In this document: in pieces, positions 51,455-60,414 of the stretch
How the letters are laid out: every line of letters starts with the position of its first letter
Numbering within the stretch: the stretch's first letter is position 1
DNA from: Epilithonimonas bovis DSM 19482
GTDB taxonomy: Bacteria > Bacteroidota > Bacteroidia > Flavobacteriales > Weeksellaceae
Reading direction: 5' to 3'
DNA length: 64,000 nt
Assembly: GCF_900108115.1 (NCBI RefSeq)
Contig: NZ_FTPU01000012.1
Span: 1-64,000, forward strand
The notes under the pieces: generated by a model
Told to the model about the DNA's origin: nothing
Seen by the model: only the letters and a program-made list of their open reading frames with translations
Database searches by the model: none
Position numbers and translations under genes: made by a program

Positions 51455-53611
51455 TTAAAACCAGTGTCCTAAAACAACACTGAAAATGCCTTTATGTTTG
51501 TTAAGTGAATGACTGAAGTTAAGTTTTATCTGCCCAAAAGGGGATTTGTAACCTGCGGTAATGCCAAGTGAACTGTAATTAAGGCCGACAGCATCTTCAA
51601 ATTTTATTGAGCTGAAAAGATTGGCTATGCTGAAATTACCCGTTATAAAATAGTTTTTGTTAAATCTAAACTGAAAATCATTGGAAGCTAAGAAGACATT
51701 ATTATCATTCAGTGATCCGAACTGATAACCCATAAAACTTTTGAAATTGCCGAGTGGTTGCTCAAAAATCCCTCCGATCCTGTATTGGTAAAACGTAGGG
51801 GAAATGTCACCGATTGTGATACCACCATACAGATTAAGGCGGTATGTGAAAAGCTTGGATACATAGAAGTTCATACGGATGTCAGCTTTTACTAACACAG
51901 GTTTTTTATCCAAATCTGCATTAAAAGGATCTATAATTTTACCTTCAGCATTCAGATAAAAACCTTTTGTAGGAAAATATTTATCATCTTGGTTATCGCT
52001 TTTTACAAAAACGTAAGGATTCAGGAATTTATCTACATGTACATCTGTACCATTTTTATCGCTTTCAAAATAATCATGACTCAATCCACCACCTATAGCA
52101 AATTTTTCTTTCCACACAGATTGTATAAATGCTTCGTTCCTGAGCCATTTCCAGGACTCTGTAATGTTGTTATCCGTATTTTTTATATCTAAGGTCATCC
52201 CGGAAGAATAAAGACCAAATCCGGGGATATAGCCGTTATCAATAAAATAATTAAAATAATACCGTGGAGAGTCACCAATTACTACATCCAGTGATAAATT
52301 AGAGTTCCGGAAAAGTAGCCTTTTTGCGGAGTAGTTAAGTAATAATCCTGTTTTGAAGATCTCATCATAATGCAGTCCAAATTTTAGAAAATGCCGGGTG
52401 TCATCTTCGGTAACATAAAGCTTCAGATAATAGCTGTTGTGATCCTGTACAATATCGTAATTGATGAATTTATAATTATTGGTTGCATATAATTTATCAA
52501 TCATCTTGTTAACGCTGCCATAAGTTTGCATAGAAGGTAACATCAAGCCCATCTTTCCGCGGATGTAATTAGATCCGTAGATTTTACCATTTTCAACTAC
52601 AAGACTGTCGATTTTGTAAACATTAGAGTAGATGGGGTTGATGGCAGACCTCAATCGTTCAAACTTTCTTTTGGGTAATTCTTTAAGAATATCAGCATAT
52701 TTTGCTGCTTCCACATAGCCACTGTCCAGGATACTTCGCTTATTATCATAGCTGGTGGCTGTCATACCGGTAAGGTTAGGTTTTATATTGATATCGGTAT
52801 ATCGGTATTGATTGATTGTTTCTTTTTTAATTCCAAAATCAATAATCTGATTCATGATGGCAATGACGCTGTTGAGATTATTGCGGTTGGCTAAGGGCTG
52901 ATTGAGATCTACACCAATAACGATGTCTATACCTTTATCCTTTAACGGTTTGGACGGGTAGTTGACTGTCATGGCACCGTCTACATAGATACTGTCTCCA
53001 ATTTTTACAGGCTCCAGCAGCGACGGGAAAGCAGAACTGGCCATTATCGAAGAAACGAGGTCACCTTTTTCAAAAATCTGCATATGCCCGCTTTCCAAAT
53101 TGGTGGCAACACACAAAAATGGGATTGGAAGTTTGGAAAAATCATCAATATTAGAGACATTTTTCAACAGTTCTTTTAGCAGATACACATTCCGTTGGCC
53201 GGTACTAATGGAGGAGGGCAGCGTTATCCTGCCATCTTTTAGCGGAACTGTAAAAAGATACTTATCTACATTTTTATTAAAAAAAGAAGTCTCTTGGCGT
53301 GTTTTGGGATCGGTGATTAGCGAGTAAAAATCAGTTTCCATCACAATCTTTTCTATATCCTTGCCTGTATAACCGGCCGCATACAAGCCGCCTACAATAG
53401 CACCCATGCTGGTTCCTGATATATAATCTACTTTTACACCTAACGAATCCAAAACCTTCAAAACACCAACATGGGTAAATCCTTTGGCACCTCCACCGGA
53501 CAAAGACAAGCCTATCTTGGGGTTTTTCGGTATCACGAGATTTTGCTTAACCTGTCCAAAAACGGTTAGGGAAAGTAAAAAACTGAAGGCGAAAAGAAGA
53601 TTTTTGGTCAT
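51455..53611 (-). CDS. Patatin-like phospholipase with outer-membrane barrel
   Basis: A 718-residue protein: signal peptide (ending VFGQ, about 20), then a patatin domain with the oxyanion loop SLSGGGAKGF (about 36-45), nucleophile Ser68 in SGTSMG and catalytic Asp in YVDGAM (about 211). Then a POTRA-like segment (about 310-395) and a BamA/TamA-type surface-antigen barrel to the C-terminal strand FSVVLGHWF. It resembles PlpD-type autosecreted lipases: the barrel anchors it in the outer membrane and the Ser-Asp dyad hydrolyses acyl esters. It is co-directional with ybeY and murF-alr with almost no spacing. Confidence 0.9.
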   Translation of the reverse strand: MTKNLLFAFSFLLSLTVFGQVKQNLVIPKNPKIGLSLSGGGAKGFTHVGVLKVLDSLGVKVDYISGTSMGAIVGGLYAAGYTGKDIEKIVMETDFYSLITDPKTRQETSFFNKNVDKYLFTVPLKDGRITLPSSISTGQRNVYLLKELLKNVSNIDDFSKLPIPFLCVATNLESGHMQIFEKGDLVSSIMASSAFPSLLEPVKIGDSIYVDGAMTVNYPSKPLKDKGIDIVIGVDLNQPLANRNNLNSVIAIMNQIIDFGIKKETINQYRYTDINIKPNLTGMTATSYDNKRSILDSGYVEAAKYADILKELPKRKFERLRSAINPIYSNVYKIDSLVVENGKIYGSNYIRGKMGLMLPSMQTYGSVNKMIDKLYATNNYKFINYDIVQDHNSYYLKLYVTEDDTRHFLKFGLHYDEIFKTGLLLNYSAKRLLFRNSNLSLDVVIGDSPRYYFNYFIDNGYIPGFGLYSSGMTLDIKNTDNNITESWKWLRNEAFIQSVWKEKFAIGGGLSHDYFESDKNGTDVHVDKFLNPYVFVKSDNQDDKYFPTKGFYLNAEGKIIDPFNADLDKKPVLVKADIRMNFYVSKLFTYRLNLYGGITIGDISPTFYQYRIGGIFEQPLGNFKSFMGYQFGSLNDNNVFLASNDFQFRFNKNYFITGNFSIANLFSSIKFEDAVGLNYSSLGITAGYKSPFGQIKLNFSHSLNKHKGIFSVVLGHWF

Positions 53612-53612
53612 A

Positions 53613-56057
53613 TTAGTTTTTTATGTAGATTCTTTTAACTCTGGGAGATATTGACGTCAGCACTTCATATACTATTGTATTACAATATTTTGCAAATTCT
53701 TCTAAGGTAGGTTTTTCATTGAAAACATTCACAGGATCGCCTTCTTTTGCATGGGTATTATTAACGTCAATCATCATCATATCCATACAAATGCTGCCAA
53801 CAATTGGGCACAATTGGTCATCTATTCCCACTTTTCCTACCATATTCCCGATAGAACGAGGGATACCGTCAGCATAACCAACCGGGATCGTCGCAATCTT
53901 AACGTTGTGGTCAGGCTTGTACCGTCTGCTGTATCCTACAGATTCGCCGGCTTTTACTTCTGATATTTGAGAAATAACAGTCTTGAAACTTACCGAATTC
54001 TGCAGTTGTGCTTTTATATGCCTGTCGGGATTTTCGCCAATCATACCGATACCAATTCTTACCATATCATATTGATAATCAGTGTAATTAGTTATGCCGG
54101 AAGAGTTGAGGATATGTCGTATCGGTTTGTAGCCGAGTTTACTGATAAGATAGCTTGAATTCTTATCATAAACATGGAGTTGCTGCATGGTATAATCCTT
54201 TTCTTCCGGCATATCTGCAGATGATAAATGACTGAAAATACTCTGAACTTTTACATTCATCGTATTCAATTGATCAATTAATTCATCCAGTTCAAAATCT
54301 TTAAAACCAAGACGGTGCATCCCTGTTTCTAATTTGATATGAATAGGGTATTTCTGCTGATTGCCTGATCGGATCAATTGTTCATTGAACAGTTCCAATA
54401 CTCTAATGCTGTAGATCTCGGGCTCCAGTTTGTACTCAATAATGCTGTCATAACTGTGCTGTTCCGGATTCATAACAATGATGGGTGTTGTAATGCCTTT
54501 TTTTCTCAATTCTACGCCTTCATCAGCAAATGCTACTCCCAAATAATCGATATGATGTAATTGTAGAAACTCGGAAATCTCATAACTTCCCAGACCGTAA
54601 GCATTCGCTTTTACCATGGCCATCATTTTGGTTTCCGGTTTAAGCAGCGATTTATGGAAATTAATATTATGCAAGATGGCATTCAGGTTAATTTCAAGAA
54701 CAGTATCATGCTTTCTGAGCTCAAGCAGTTCCTTGATTTTTTCTACTTCAAATTTTCTGGCGCCTTTCAGCAAAATAATCTGGTTTTCGAGGATATCTAC
54801 AGCATTACTTTCGATAAACTGGTCTGTTGTAGTAAAAGTTATAGTTTCTGCATCAAAGAGATCCTGGAAGGCACTGATGTTATCACCAATCAGAAAAATT
54901 TTATCAAACTTCTGCTCATTAACCAAATCCGCAACTTCTGTATAAAGTTCCTTTGCATTATGGCTGGAATCGATAAAGTCTGTAAGAATCAGCGATTTTT
55001 TTGGTTTGTTATATTCAGCAATGAATTGAAAAGCGATTTTTAACGAATCGAGATCCAGGTTATAAGAATCGTTGATAATCAGATTGTTTCTTACACCTTC
55101 TATACTTTCCAGGCGCATTTCTACAGCACGCAGGGCATCGATTTTTTCTTTGATCTGATCGTTCGAGAACATCAACTCTTTTAAAATCCCAATTAGTGCG
55201 AGAGCATTAGTGAGTGTGGCTTCGTCCCTTTGATAAATTGGAAGAGAAAATTCTTCATCAAAATACTTGATTCTGATGTCCTGCTTACGGTCGCTGATAT
55301 CAGAAATTATCCGGATATCATTAATATCAGATAAACCGTAAGAGATTAATTTTTTACTTGAATAGAGCTTATTAATCTGATTGCCTGTCAATAGATTATC
55401 TCCATTGTAAAAAACAACTTCTGAATGTTTAAAAAGCTTCAGTTTTTCGTCAATTAGCTGTTCTTCCGACTGAAAATTGGCCGCGTGGGCAGAACCAATA
55501 TGCGTAAGCAGGCCGATCCTGGGATGGAACACATCTTCCTGTTTATCCATCTCGCCGGGTTTGGAAATCCCTACTTCAAAGATGCCCAATTCATGCTTTT
55601 TATCAATCTGTAAAAGGGATAAAGGCAAACCAATTTGGGAATTAAAACTTTTTGGGCTCTTAACCGTAACAAACTCATTGGATAGACATTGGTAGAGCCA
55701 TTCCTTCAGGATTGTTTTTCCGTTACTGCCTGTTATTCCTATCGAATTAATATCAGAATGCTCAAAATGATATTTGGCAAGCGTCTGCAAAAACTCAACA
55801 GAATTTTCTGTAATAATTTGAGTGACAGAAGTATTATCAATTTGATGTTCCGTAATGATGGTTGTAATTCCTTTTTCTATAGCGTTATCAATATACTTCT
55901 GGCCGGAGTTTTTTTTGGTACTTATTGCGAGAAATGCTGTATTTTTTGTAGAGTAAATCGTTCTGCTGTCAAAAGCAATATTCCTGATTTTGACCTCTCC
56001 GTTACCAACAATTCTTGAGTTGGTAATTTGTGCAATTTCTTTAGCTGCGTAATTCAT
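53613..56057 (-). CDS. Bifunctional MurF (UDP-MurNAc-tripeptide:D-Ala-D-Ala ligase)/alanine racemase
   Basis: An 814-residue fusion typical of Bacteroidota. The N-terminal half (about 1-445) is a Mur ligase with the P-loop TGSNGKT (109-115) and the HIGSAHAANF segment (about 186-195). The C-terminal half (about 450-814) is a fold-type III alanine racemase with the PLP lysine in MAMVKANAYGLG (Lys about 482) and the catalytic Tyr region SVGYSRRY (about 695-702). The fusion makes D-alanine and uses D-Ala-D-Ala to finish the peptidoglycan precursor in the cytosol. One bp separates it from the patatin gene and 14 bp from tdk. Confidence 0.95.
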   Translation of the reverse strand: MNYAAKEIAQITNSRIVGNGEVKIRNIAFDSRTIYSTKNTAFLAISTKKNSGQKYIDNAIEKGITTIITEHQIDNTSVTQIITENSVEFLQTLAKYHFEHSDINSIGITGSNGKTILKEWLYQCLSNEFVTVKSPKSFNSQIGLPLSLLQIDKKHELGIFEVGISKPGEMDKQEDVFHPRIGLLTHIGSAHAANFQSEEQLIDEKLKLFKHSEVVFYNGDNLLTGNQINKLYSSKKLISYGLSDINDIRIISDISDRKQDIRIKYFDEEFSLPIYQRDEATLTNALALIGILKELMFSNDQIKEKIDALRAVEMRLESIEGVRNNLIINDSYNLDLDSLKIAFQFIAEYNKPKKSLILTDFIDSSHNAKELYTEVADLVNEQKFDKIFLIGDNISAFQDLFDAETITFTTTDQFIESNAVDILENQIILLKGARKFEVEKIKELLELRKHDTVLEINLNAILHNINFHKSLLKPETKMMAMVKANAYGLGSYEISEFLQLHHIDYLGVAFADEGVELRKKGITTPIIVMNPEQHSYDSIIEYKLEPEIYSIRVLELFNEQLIRSGNQQKYPIHIKLETGMHRLGFKDFELDELIDQLNTMNVKVQSIFSHLSSADMPEEKDYTMQQLHVYDKNSSYLISKLGYKPIRHILNSSGITNYTDYQYDMVRIGIGMIGENPDRHIKAQLQNSVSFKTVISQISEVKAGESVGYSRRYKPDHNVKIATIPVGYADGIPRSIGNMVGKVGIDDQLCPIVGSICMDMMMIDVNNTHAKEGDPVNVFNEKPTLEEFAKYCNTIVYEVLTSISPRVKRIYIKN

Positions 56058-56071
56058 TGAATGATAATAAA

Positions 56072-56671
56072 TTAACTTATTGATTTATTGTTTTTATTAA
56101 GGACTTCATCTACAAAAACCCGTCGGCTCACCGCATCGTAAGCTTCGGTTTCGCCTAATTCCACCAACTCTTTTCCTGCAGAAGTCCGCATAGAGTAGTT
56201 GGCCAGGTTGCCAGTCCTTTTGCAAATAGCGTGTACTTTGGTAACATATTCTGCCGTTGCCATCAGGTTAGGCATCGGTCCAAATGGACGGCCTAAAAAA
56301 TCCATATCCAACCCTGCAATAATAACCCTGACACCATTGTTGGCCAACTGATTAGCAACATCTACAATACTGTCATCAAAAAACTGTGCCTCATCGATAG
56401 CCACCACATCGCAGTCCGATCCCAGCAAAAGAATTTCGGAAGGGCTCTCAACAGCAGTACTCCTTATTTTGGTCTGGTTATGAGAAACCACATCGTCATC
56501 AGAATAGCGCGTATCCACTTTTGGTTTAAAGATTTCTACGTTTTGTCCGGCCATCTCGGCACGTCTCAACCTGCGGATAAGCTCTTCTGTCTTACCCGAA
56601 AACATAGATCCGCAGATCACCTCCATCCATCCGCTTTGCTTGGAATGATTAATTGTATTTTCTAAAAACAT
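56072..56671 (-). CDS. tdk: Thymidine kinase
   Basis: A 199-residue type II thymidine kinase: P-loop GSMFSGKTEELIRRL (about 21-35), FKPKVDTRYSDDDVVSH (about 50-66), the catalytic DEAQFFDD (about 93-100) and the lasso-like YVTKVHAICKRTGNLANYSMR (about 140-160). The family's four zinc-binding cysteines are largely absent: only one Cys remains in the ICKRTG segment and none near the C-terminal SRRVF. It phosphorylates thymidine in salvage. It is first in the tdk-murF-patatin-ybeY-mnmG run. Confidence 0.93.
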   Translation of the reverse strand: MFLENTINHSKQSGWMEVICGSMFSGKTEELIRRLRRAEMAGQNVEIFKPKVDTRYSDDDVVSHNQTKIRSTAVESPSEILLLGSDCDVVAIDEAQFFDDSIVDVANQLANNGVRVIIAGLDMDFLGRPFGPMPNLMATAEYVTKVHAICKRTGNLANYSMRTSAGKELVELGETEAYDAVSRRVFVDEVLNKNNKSIS

Positions 56672-56907
56672 TATTTTAGCAAAAAAATAGGTTTAATAAT
56701 TCTAACGATACATTTTCTGTCAGTTATTTTCCTCTAATTAAGAGAACAGTCTGCTGGCTACCGGAAAAAGATGTGGTTTTACGATCAAATGACGGAATGT
56801 ATAATTAAAAAATTGATATAAAAATAATCGTTGTAAAGCTTTTTGAGAGCAAAATTGTTCTTAATTTTATAAGCATCAAATTTAAGTAAAAATTAATAAG
56901 ATTTATT

Positions 56908-58026
56908 ATGCAAAATCTGCAAGATGTAAGCGAAAATATTTTTGTTGACATCAAAAATATTTTATCAGAATTATCGGCTTGTGACACGCCTGAGCAATTC
57001 CTGGCGCAGGAAGATCTGATCAATAATATGTATCAGAGATTTTCTTATCTCAAAATTGCTAAGGAAAAAGGTCTGTTGCCAAGCGCCGAAATTAGCGCAT
57101 ATGATATTGACAACCAGGAAGTAAATATCAATTCTGATATTGTTGAAGTCCATCAATATGATGAGGCTGATAAGCTGGCTGAGATTATTGTTGAGGATAC
57201 TGTGTCAGAAGATATTTTTGCCAATGTAAAAGAAGTAGAAGAGGTCAGCTCTTTCTCAGAAATTGATGAGCAGGAAGCAATACCCACTGTTGAAAATGAA
57301 GCTGTAACCCCAGATTCTCAAGATTTCTCTGACAATGATTCTGATCCTGATCAAATGGAAATTATCTCAGCAACGGAAACGGCACAAGATAATCCATTGG
57401 AACATGGCTCAGAAAAATTAGAGCCAATGCAGGACAGCCAATTTTCTTTTGCCATGGAGAAGGATGAGCCAGTGCATGAGGTTATCACAAAAGACTATGA
57501 AACCAGCATTGCAGAAAAAGAACAGAAACTGCGGGAACTGGAAGAAAACAGGAAAAAGGCGATGAGCCAGTCTGCTGAGCACTCAGAGGAAAAGCCTGCA
57601 AAAGAGGATAGCTCACTTTCAGAAACGGAAGATCAGCAGGAGAAAAAGTTCCGTCTGGCACATATCAAAGGGTTGAAGATTGCAAAATCTCTGTTTGATG
57701 ATGAACTTTTTGACAGCGAAGAAAAACCTAAGGCTGAGCCTCAATCAGGAAGCCTGCTGAAGAACAACGTTCCTACGGATTATATGGAAGCGCCAAAACC
57801 AAGGCCTGAGTTCAAACTTGATCTTAATGACAGGATTGCATTTTCGCAATATCTTTTTGATGGTAGCCAAAGTGAGCTGAATGAAGTGGTGAACAGGTTA
57901 AACGCATTTACCTCAGTAGCTGATGCACAAGAATTTTTAAGTGACATCTATTATGCAAAAGATTGGAAGAAAGTGGATAATTATGCCCAGAGACTTTGGA
58001 CTTTGGTAGAAAACAGGTTCTTGTAG
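56908..58026 (+). CDS. Acidic hypothetical protein with a conserved C-terminal region
   Basis: A 372-residue protein I do not recognise as a named family. Residues about 1-70 look folded (QDVSENIFVDIKNILSELSACD). About 75-285 is low-complexity and very rich in Glu, Asp, Ser and Gln, probably disordered with some coiled-coil (EKEQKLRELEENRKKAM). About 290-372 is a compact helical end (LDLNDRIAFSQYLFDGSQ, LNAFTSVADAQEFLSDIYYAKDWKK). There is no signal peptide, so it is cytosolic. Its stop codon is followed directly by the rsmI ATG, suggesting co-translation. It may be a cell-envelope or ribosome-associated scaffold; this is unproven. Confidence 0.8.
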   Translation: MQNLQDVSENIFVDIKNILSELSACDTPEQFLAQEDLINNMYQRFSYLKIAKEKGLLPSAEISAYDIDNQEVNINSDIVEVHQYDEADKLAEIIVEDTVSEDIFANVKEVEEVSSFSEIDEQEAIPTVENEAVTPDSQDFSDNDSDPDQMEIISATETAQDNPLEHGSEKLEPMQDSQFSFAMEKDEPVHEVITKDYETSIAEKEQKLRELEENRKKAMSQSAEHSEEKPAKEDSSLSETEDQQEKKFRLAHIKGLKIAKSLFDDELFDSEEKPKAEPQSGSLLKNNVPTDYMEAPKPRPEFKLDLNDRIAFSQYLFDGSQSELNEVVNRLNAFTSVADAQEFLSDIYYAKDWKKVDNYAQRLWTLVENRFL

Positions 58027-58698
58027 ATGAGTGGTATTCTGTATTTTGTTCCAACACCGGTTGGTAATTTGGAAGATATGACTTTCCGCGCCGTGAAGGT
58101 GCTGAAAGAAGTGGATTATATCTTATGTGAAGATACCCGAACTTCAGGAATCTTACTCAAACATTACGAGATTTCTAAACCTTTGCGCTCTTACCATTTG
58201 CATAATGAGCATCAGGCCACAGATAAAGTCGTTCAGGACCTGGAGAATGGGCAGAATATTGCCATAATCACCGATGCCGGAACGCCGGGCATTTCGGATC
58301 CGGGTTATTTGTTGGCGAAAGCCTGTGCAGATAAAAATCTGGAAATGATTTGTCTGCCTGGTGCAACAGCGTTTGTGCCGGCTTTGGTAGTTTCCGGATT
58401 ACCTAACCACGATTTTTATTTTGCCGGATTTCTTCCTCAGAAAAAGGGAAGACAGACCAAACTTAAGCAATTGGCAGAGGAGAAAAAAACAATCATCCTT
58501 TACGAGAGTCCGCACAAGATCAACACCACGCTGGAGCAGATCAAAGAATTCTTTGGTGAGGAAACAAAGATTAGCCTAAGCCGCGAGATTTCCAAAAAAT
58601 TTGAGGAAACCAAACGCGGGACTATCAGTGAGTTAATTGATTTTTCCAAAAGCAAAACTTTAAAAGGGGAGATTGTCTTGGTGGTGAATAATTCTTAA
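58027..58698 (+). CDS. rsmI: 16S rRNA 2'-O-ribose C1402 methyltransferase RsmI
   Basis: A 223-residue tetrapyrrole-methylase-fold enzyme. The N-terminus LYFVPTPVGNLEDMTFRAV (5-23), EDTRTSGILLKHYEI (about 36-50), ITDAGTPGISDPGYLL (about 80-95) and CLPGATAFVPALVVSGLP (about 111-128) are the RsmI signature. It uses SAM to methylate the 2'-OH of C1402 in 16S rRNA. The ATG follows the stop codon of the acidic protein without a gap. It is shorter than E. coli RsmI at the C-terminus, as is usual in Bacteroidota. Confidence 0.95.
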   Translation: MSGILYFVPTPVGNLEDMTFRAVKVLKEVDYILCEDTRTSGILLKHYEISKPLRSYHLHNEHQATDKVVQDLENGQNIAIITDAGTPGISDPGYLLAKACADKNLEMICLPGATAFVPALVVSGLPNHDFYFAGFLPQKKGRQTKLKQLAEEKKTIILYESPHKINTTLEQIKEFFGEETKISLSREISKKFEETKRGTISELIDFSKSKTLKGEIVLVVNNS

Positions 58699-58721
58699 TT
58701 TAATTTTAAATAAATATTATT

Positions 58722-59360
58722 ATGGGAACAACATTTTTTAAAACTATCAAAAACACAGTTAAACATTGGTATTTACCTTTAATTGTAGGTATTTTACTCG
58801 TGATTATGGGATTGTACATGTTTAGCATTCCACAAGCCACTTACCTGTCTCTGGTACTGTTTTTCAGTGCGTCATTTTTGGTTTTTGGGATTATGGAACT
58901 TGTGTTTGCAATACAAAACAAGGATAATCTGGACAATTGGGGCTGGTATCTGGTAGGTGCTTTGCTGGATCTTTTTGTAGGGATTATATTATTTTTTCAG
59001 CCGCAGGTGGCATTTGTTGCTTTGCCCTATTTTGTTGGATTTTCATTAATGTTCCGTTCTGTACAGGGGATTGGTTTTGCCTTTGATCTCAAAAGCTATG
59101 GAGTTTTGCAGTGGGGGAATCTGGCGCTGATCAGTTTTATTGGCCTTATCGGGTCTGTTATTCTTATTCTTAATCCTGTTTTAGCCGGAATTTCTCTGGT
59201 TGTTATAACAGCTGTGGCATTTATTTTTTCAGGTATCTCTGCAATAATTCTTGCATTCAATCTCAAAAAACTGAAAAACTATCCAAACAAAATCAGCAAA
59301 GAGTTGAAAGACAAAATTGAATCACTTAAAAATGAATATCATAATGAACTTAATAAATAA
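58722..59360 (+). CDS. HdeD-family membrane protein (DUF308)
   Basis: A 212-residue protein with six hydrophobic helices in pairs (about 17-60, 72-115, 130-180). The WYLPLIVGILLVIMGLYMF and WGWYLVGALLDLFVGIILF patterns are typical of the HdeD/DUF308 acid-resistance family. The C-terminus is a basic, Lys-rich cytosolic tail (KISKELKDKIESLKNEYHNEL). The biochemical role is not known; HdeD proteins are linked to acid stress. It lies 23 bp after rsmI and 131 bp before fabG. Confidence 0.85.
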   Translation: MGTTFFKTIKNTVKHWYLPLIVGILLVIMGLYMFSIPQATYLSLVLFFSASFLVFGIMELVFAIQNKDNLDNWGWYLVGALLDLFVGIILFFQPQVAFVALPYFVGFSLMFRSVQGIGFAFDLKSYGVLQWGNLALISFIGLIGSVILILNPVLAGISLVVITAVAFIFSGISAIILAFNLKKLKNYPNKISKELKDKIESLKNEYHNELNK

Positions 59361-59451
59361 AACTTTTTCATAGGCATATTTATATTTTTTTCTGAAGTCA
59401 TGCACAATCGCCTCTTCATGGGTGATTGGTTTCCAAATCATGGCGATTTCT

Positions 59452-59459
59452 TATATTTG
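59452..59459 (+). promoter_or_regulatory. -7 promoter element of fabG
   Basis: TATATTTG, an exact TAnnTTTG, with a TTG 23 nt upstream and a 32-nt leader. Confidence 0.6.
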
Positions 59460-59491
59460 CCTTTTAAAGATTAATTTATCTAACATTTCAA

Positions 59492-60235
59492 ATGGGATTA
59501 TTACAAGGTAAAGTTGCCATCATTACAGGCGCAACAAGAGGTATCGGGAAAGGTATTGCAGAAGTTTTTGCCAAAGAAGGCGCAAAAATAGCATTCACCT
59601 ACGCCGGTTCTGTAGACAAAGCAAAAGCATTAGAATCAGAATTAAGTAATATTACAGAAATCAAAGGCTATCAGTCCGATGCGTCGGATTATGATGCTGC
59701 CCAAAAGCTGGTAGAAGATGTATTGGCAGAGTTTGGGACGATTGATATTCTGGTAAACAATGCCGGGATTACCAGAGATAATCTGATGTTAAGAATGTCC
59801 AAAGACGATTGGGATACGATTATCAAAGTTAATTTGGATTCTGTTTTTAACCTGACCAAAGCGGTTATCAAGCCAATGATGAAGGCCAAATCGGGCTCAA
59901 TTATCAATATGACTTCTGTCGTTGGGGTGAAAGGGAATGCCGGGCAGGCCAATTATGCGGCTTCTAAAGCTGGTGTTATTGGTTTTTCTAAGTCGATTGC
60001 ATTAGAATTAGGATCCAGAAATATCCGTTGCAATGCCGTGGCACCAGGTTTTATAGAAACCGAAATGACGGCCGCCCTTGATGAGAAAACCGTACAGGGA
60101 TGGAGAGATGGTATCCCGTTGAAACGGGGTGGACAGCCGGAAGACGTGGCTAATGCCTGCGTTTTCCTCGGTAGCGAAATGTCGTCGTACATCACCGGAC
60201 AGGTTCTGAATGTTGACGGCGGAATGCTGACATAA
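59492..60235 (+). CDS. fabG: 3-oxoacyl-[acyl-carrier-protein] reductase
   Basis: A 247-residue short-chain dehydrogenase. The cofactor motif is TGATRGIGKG (11-20) and the catalytic tetrad is visible as NNAG (about 88-91), Ser in INMTSVVG (about 140) and Tyr-xxx-Lys in NYAASKAG (about 153-157). PGFIETEMT (about 184-192) and the C-terminal NVDGGM are conserved. It reduces 3-ketoacyl-ACP with NADPH in fatty-acid elongation; length and motifs fit FabG better than other SDRs, though acyl-CoA variants are possible. It has its own promoter and terminator. Confidence 0.93.
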   Translation: MGLLQGKVAIITGATRGIGKGIAEVFAKEGAKIAFTYAGSVDKAKALESELSNITEIKGYQSDASDYDAAQKLVEDVLAEFGTIDILVNNAGITRDNLMLRMSKDDWDTIIKVNLDSVFNLTKAVIKPMMKAKSGSIINMTSVVGVKGNAGQANYAASKAGVIGFSKSIALELGSRNIRCNAVAPGFIETEMTAALDEKTVQGWRDGIPLKRGGQPEDVANACVFLGSEMSSYITGQVLNVDGGMLT

Positions 60236-60254
60236 TAGAATTTAATATTCAGTG

Positions 60255-60286
60255 AAAAAAGACTTTTGATTTCAAAAGTCTTTTTT
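60255..60286 (+). terminator. fabG terminator
   Basis: A 13-bp stem AAAAAAGACTTTT / AAAAGTCTTTTTT with a short loop, about 19 bp after the fabG stop. Confidence 0.9.
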
Positions 60287-60414
60287 ATTGACTTAATGCC
60301 AGGTAAATTATTTTTACTCAATATAAATAACCTCTCGTATAGGCTTTTTTCATCCTAAGCATAATCAGGAAAAGAAGAAATAGTGCTAATTTAGAGTTTC
60401 TATAAAATTTTGTA

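Noticed and set aside
53613-56057. MurF-alanine racemase fusion as a novelty
   Set aside because: The fusion is an established arrangement in Bacteroidota, so it is annotated but not reported as new.
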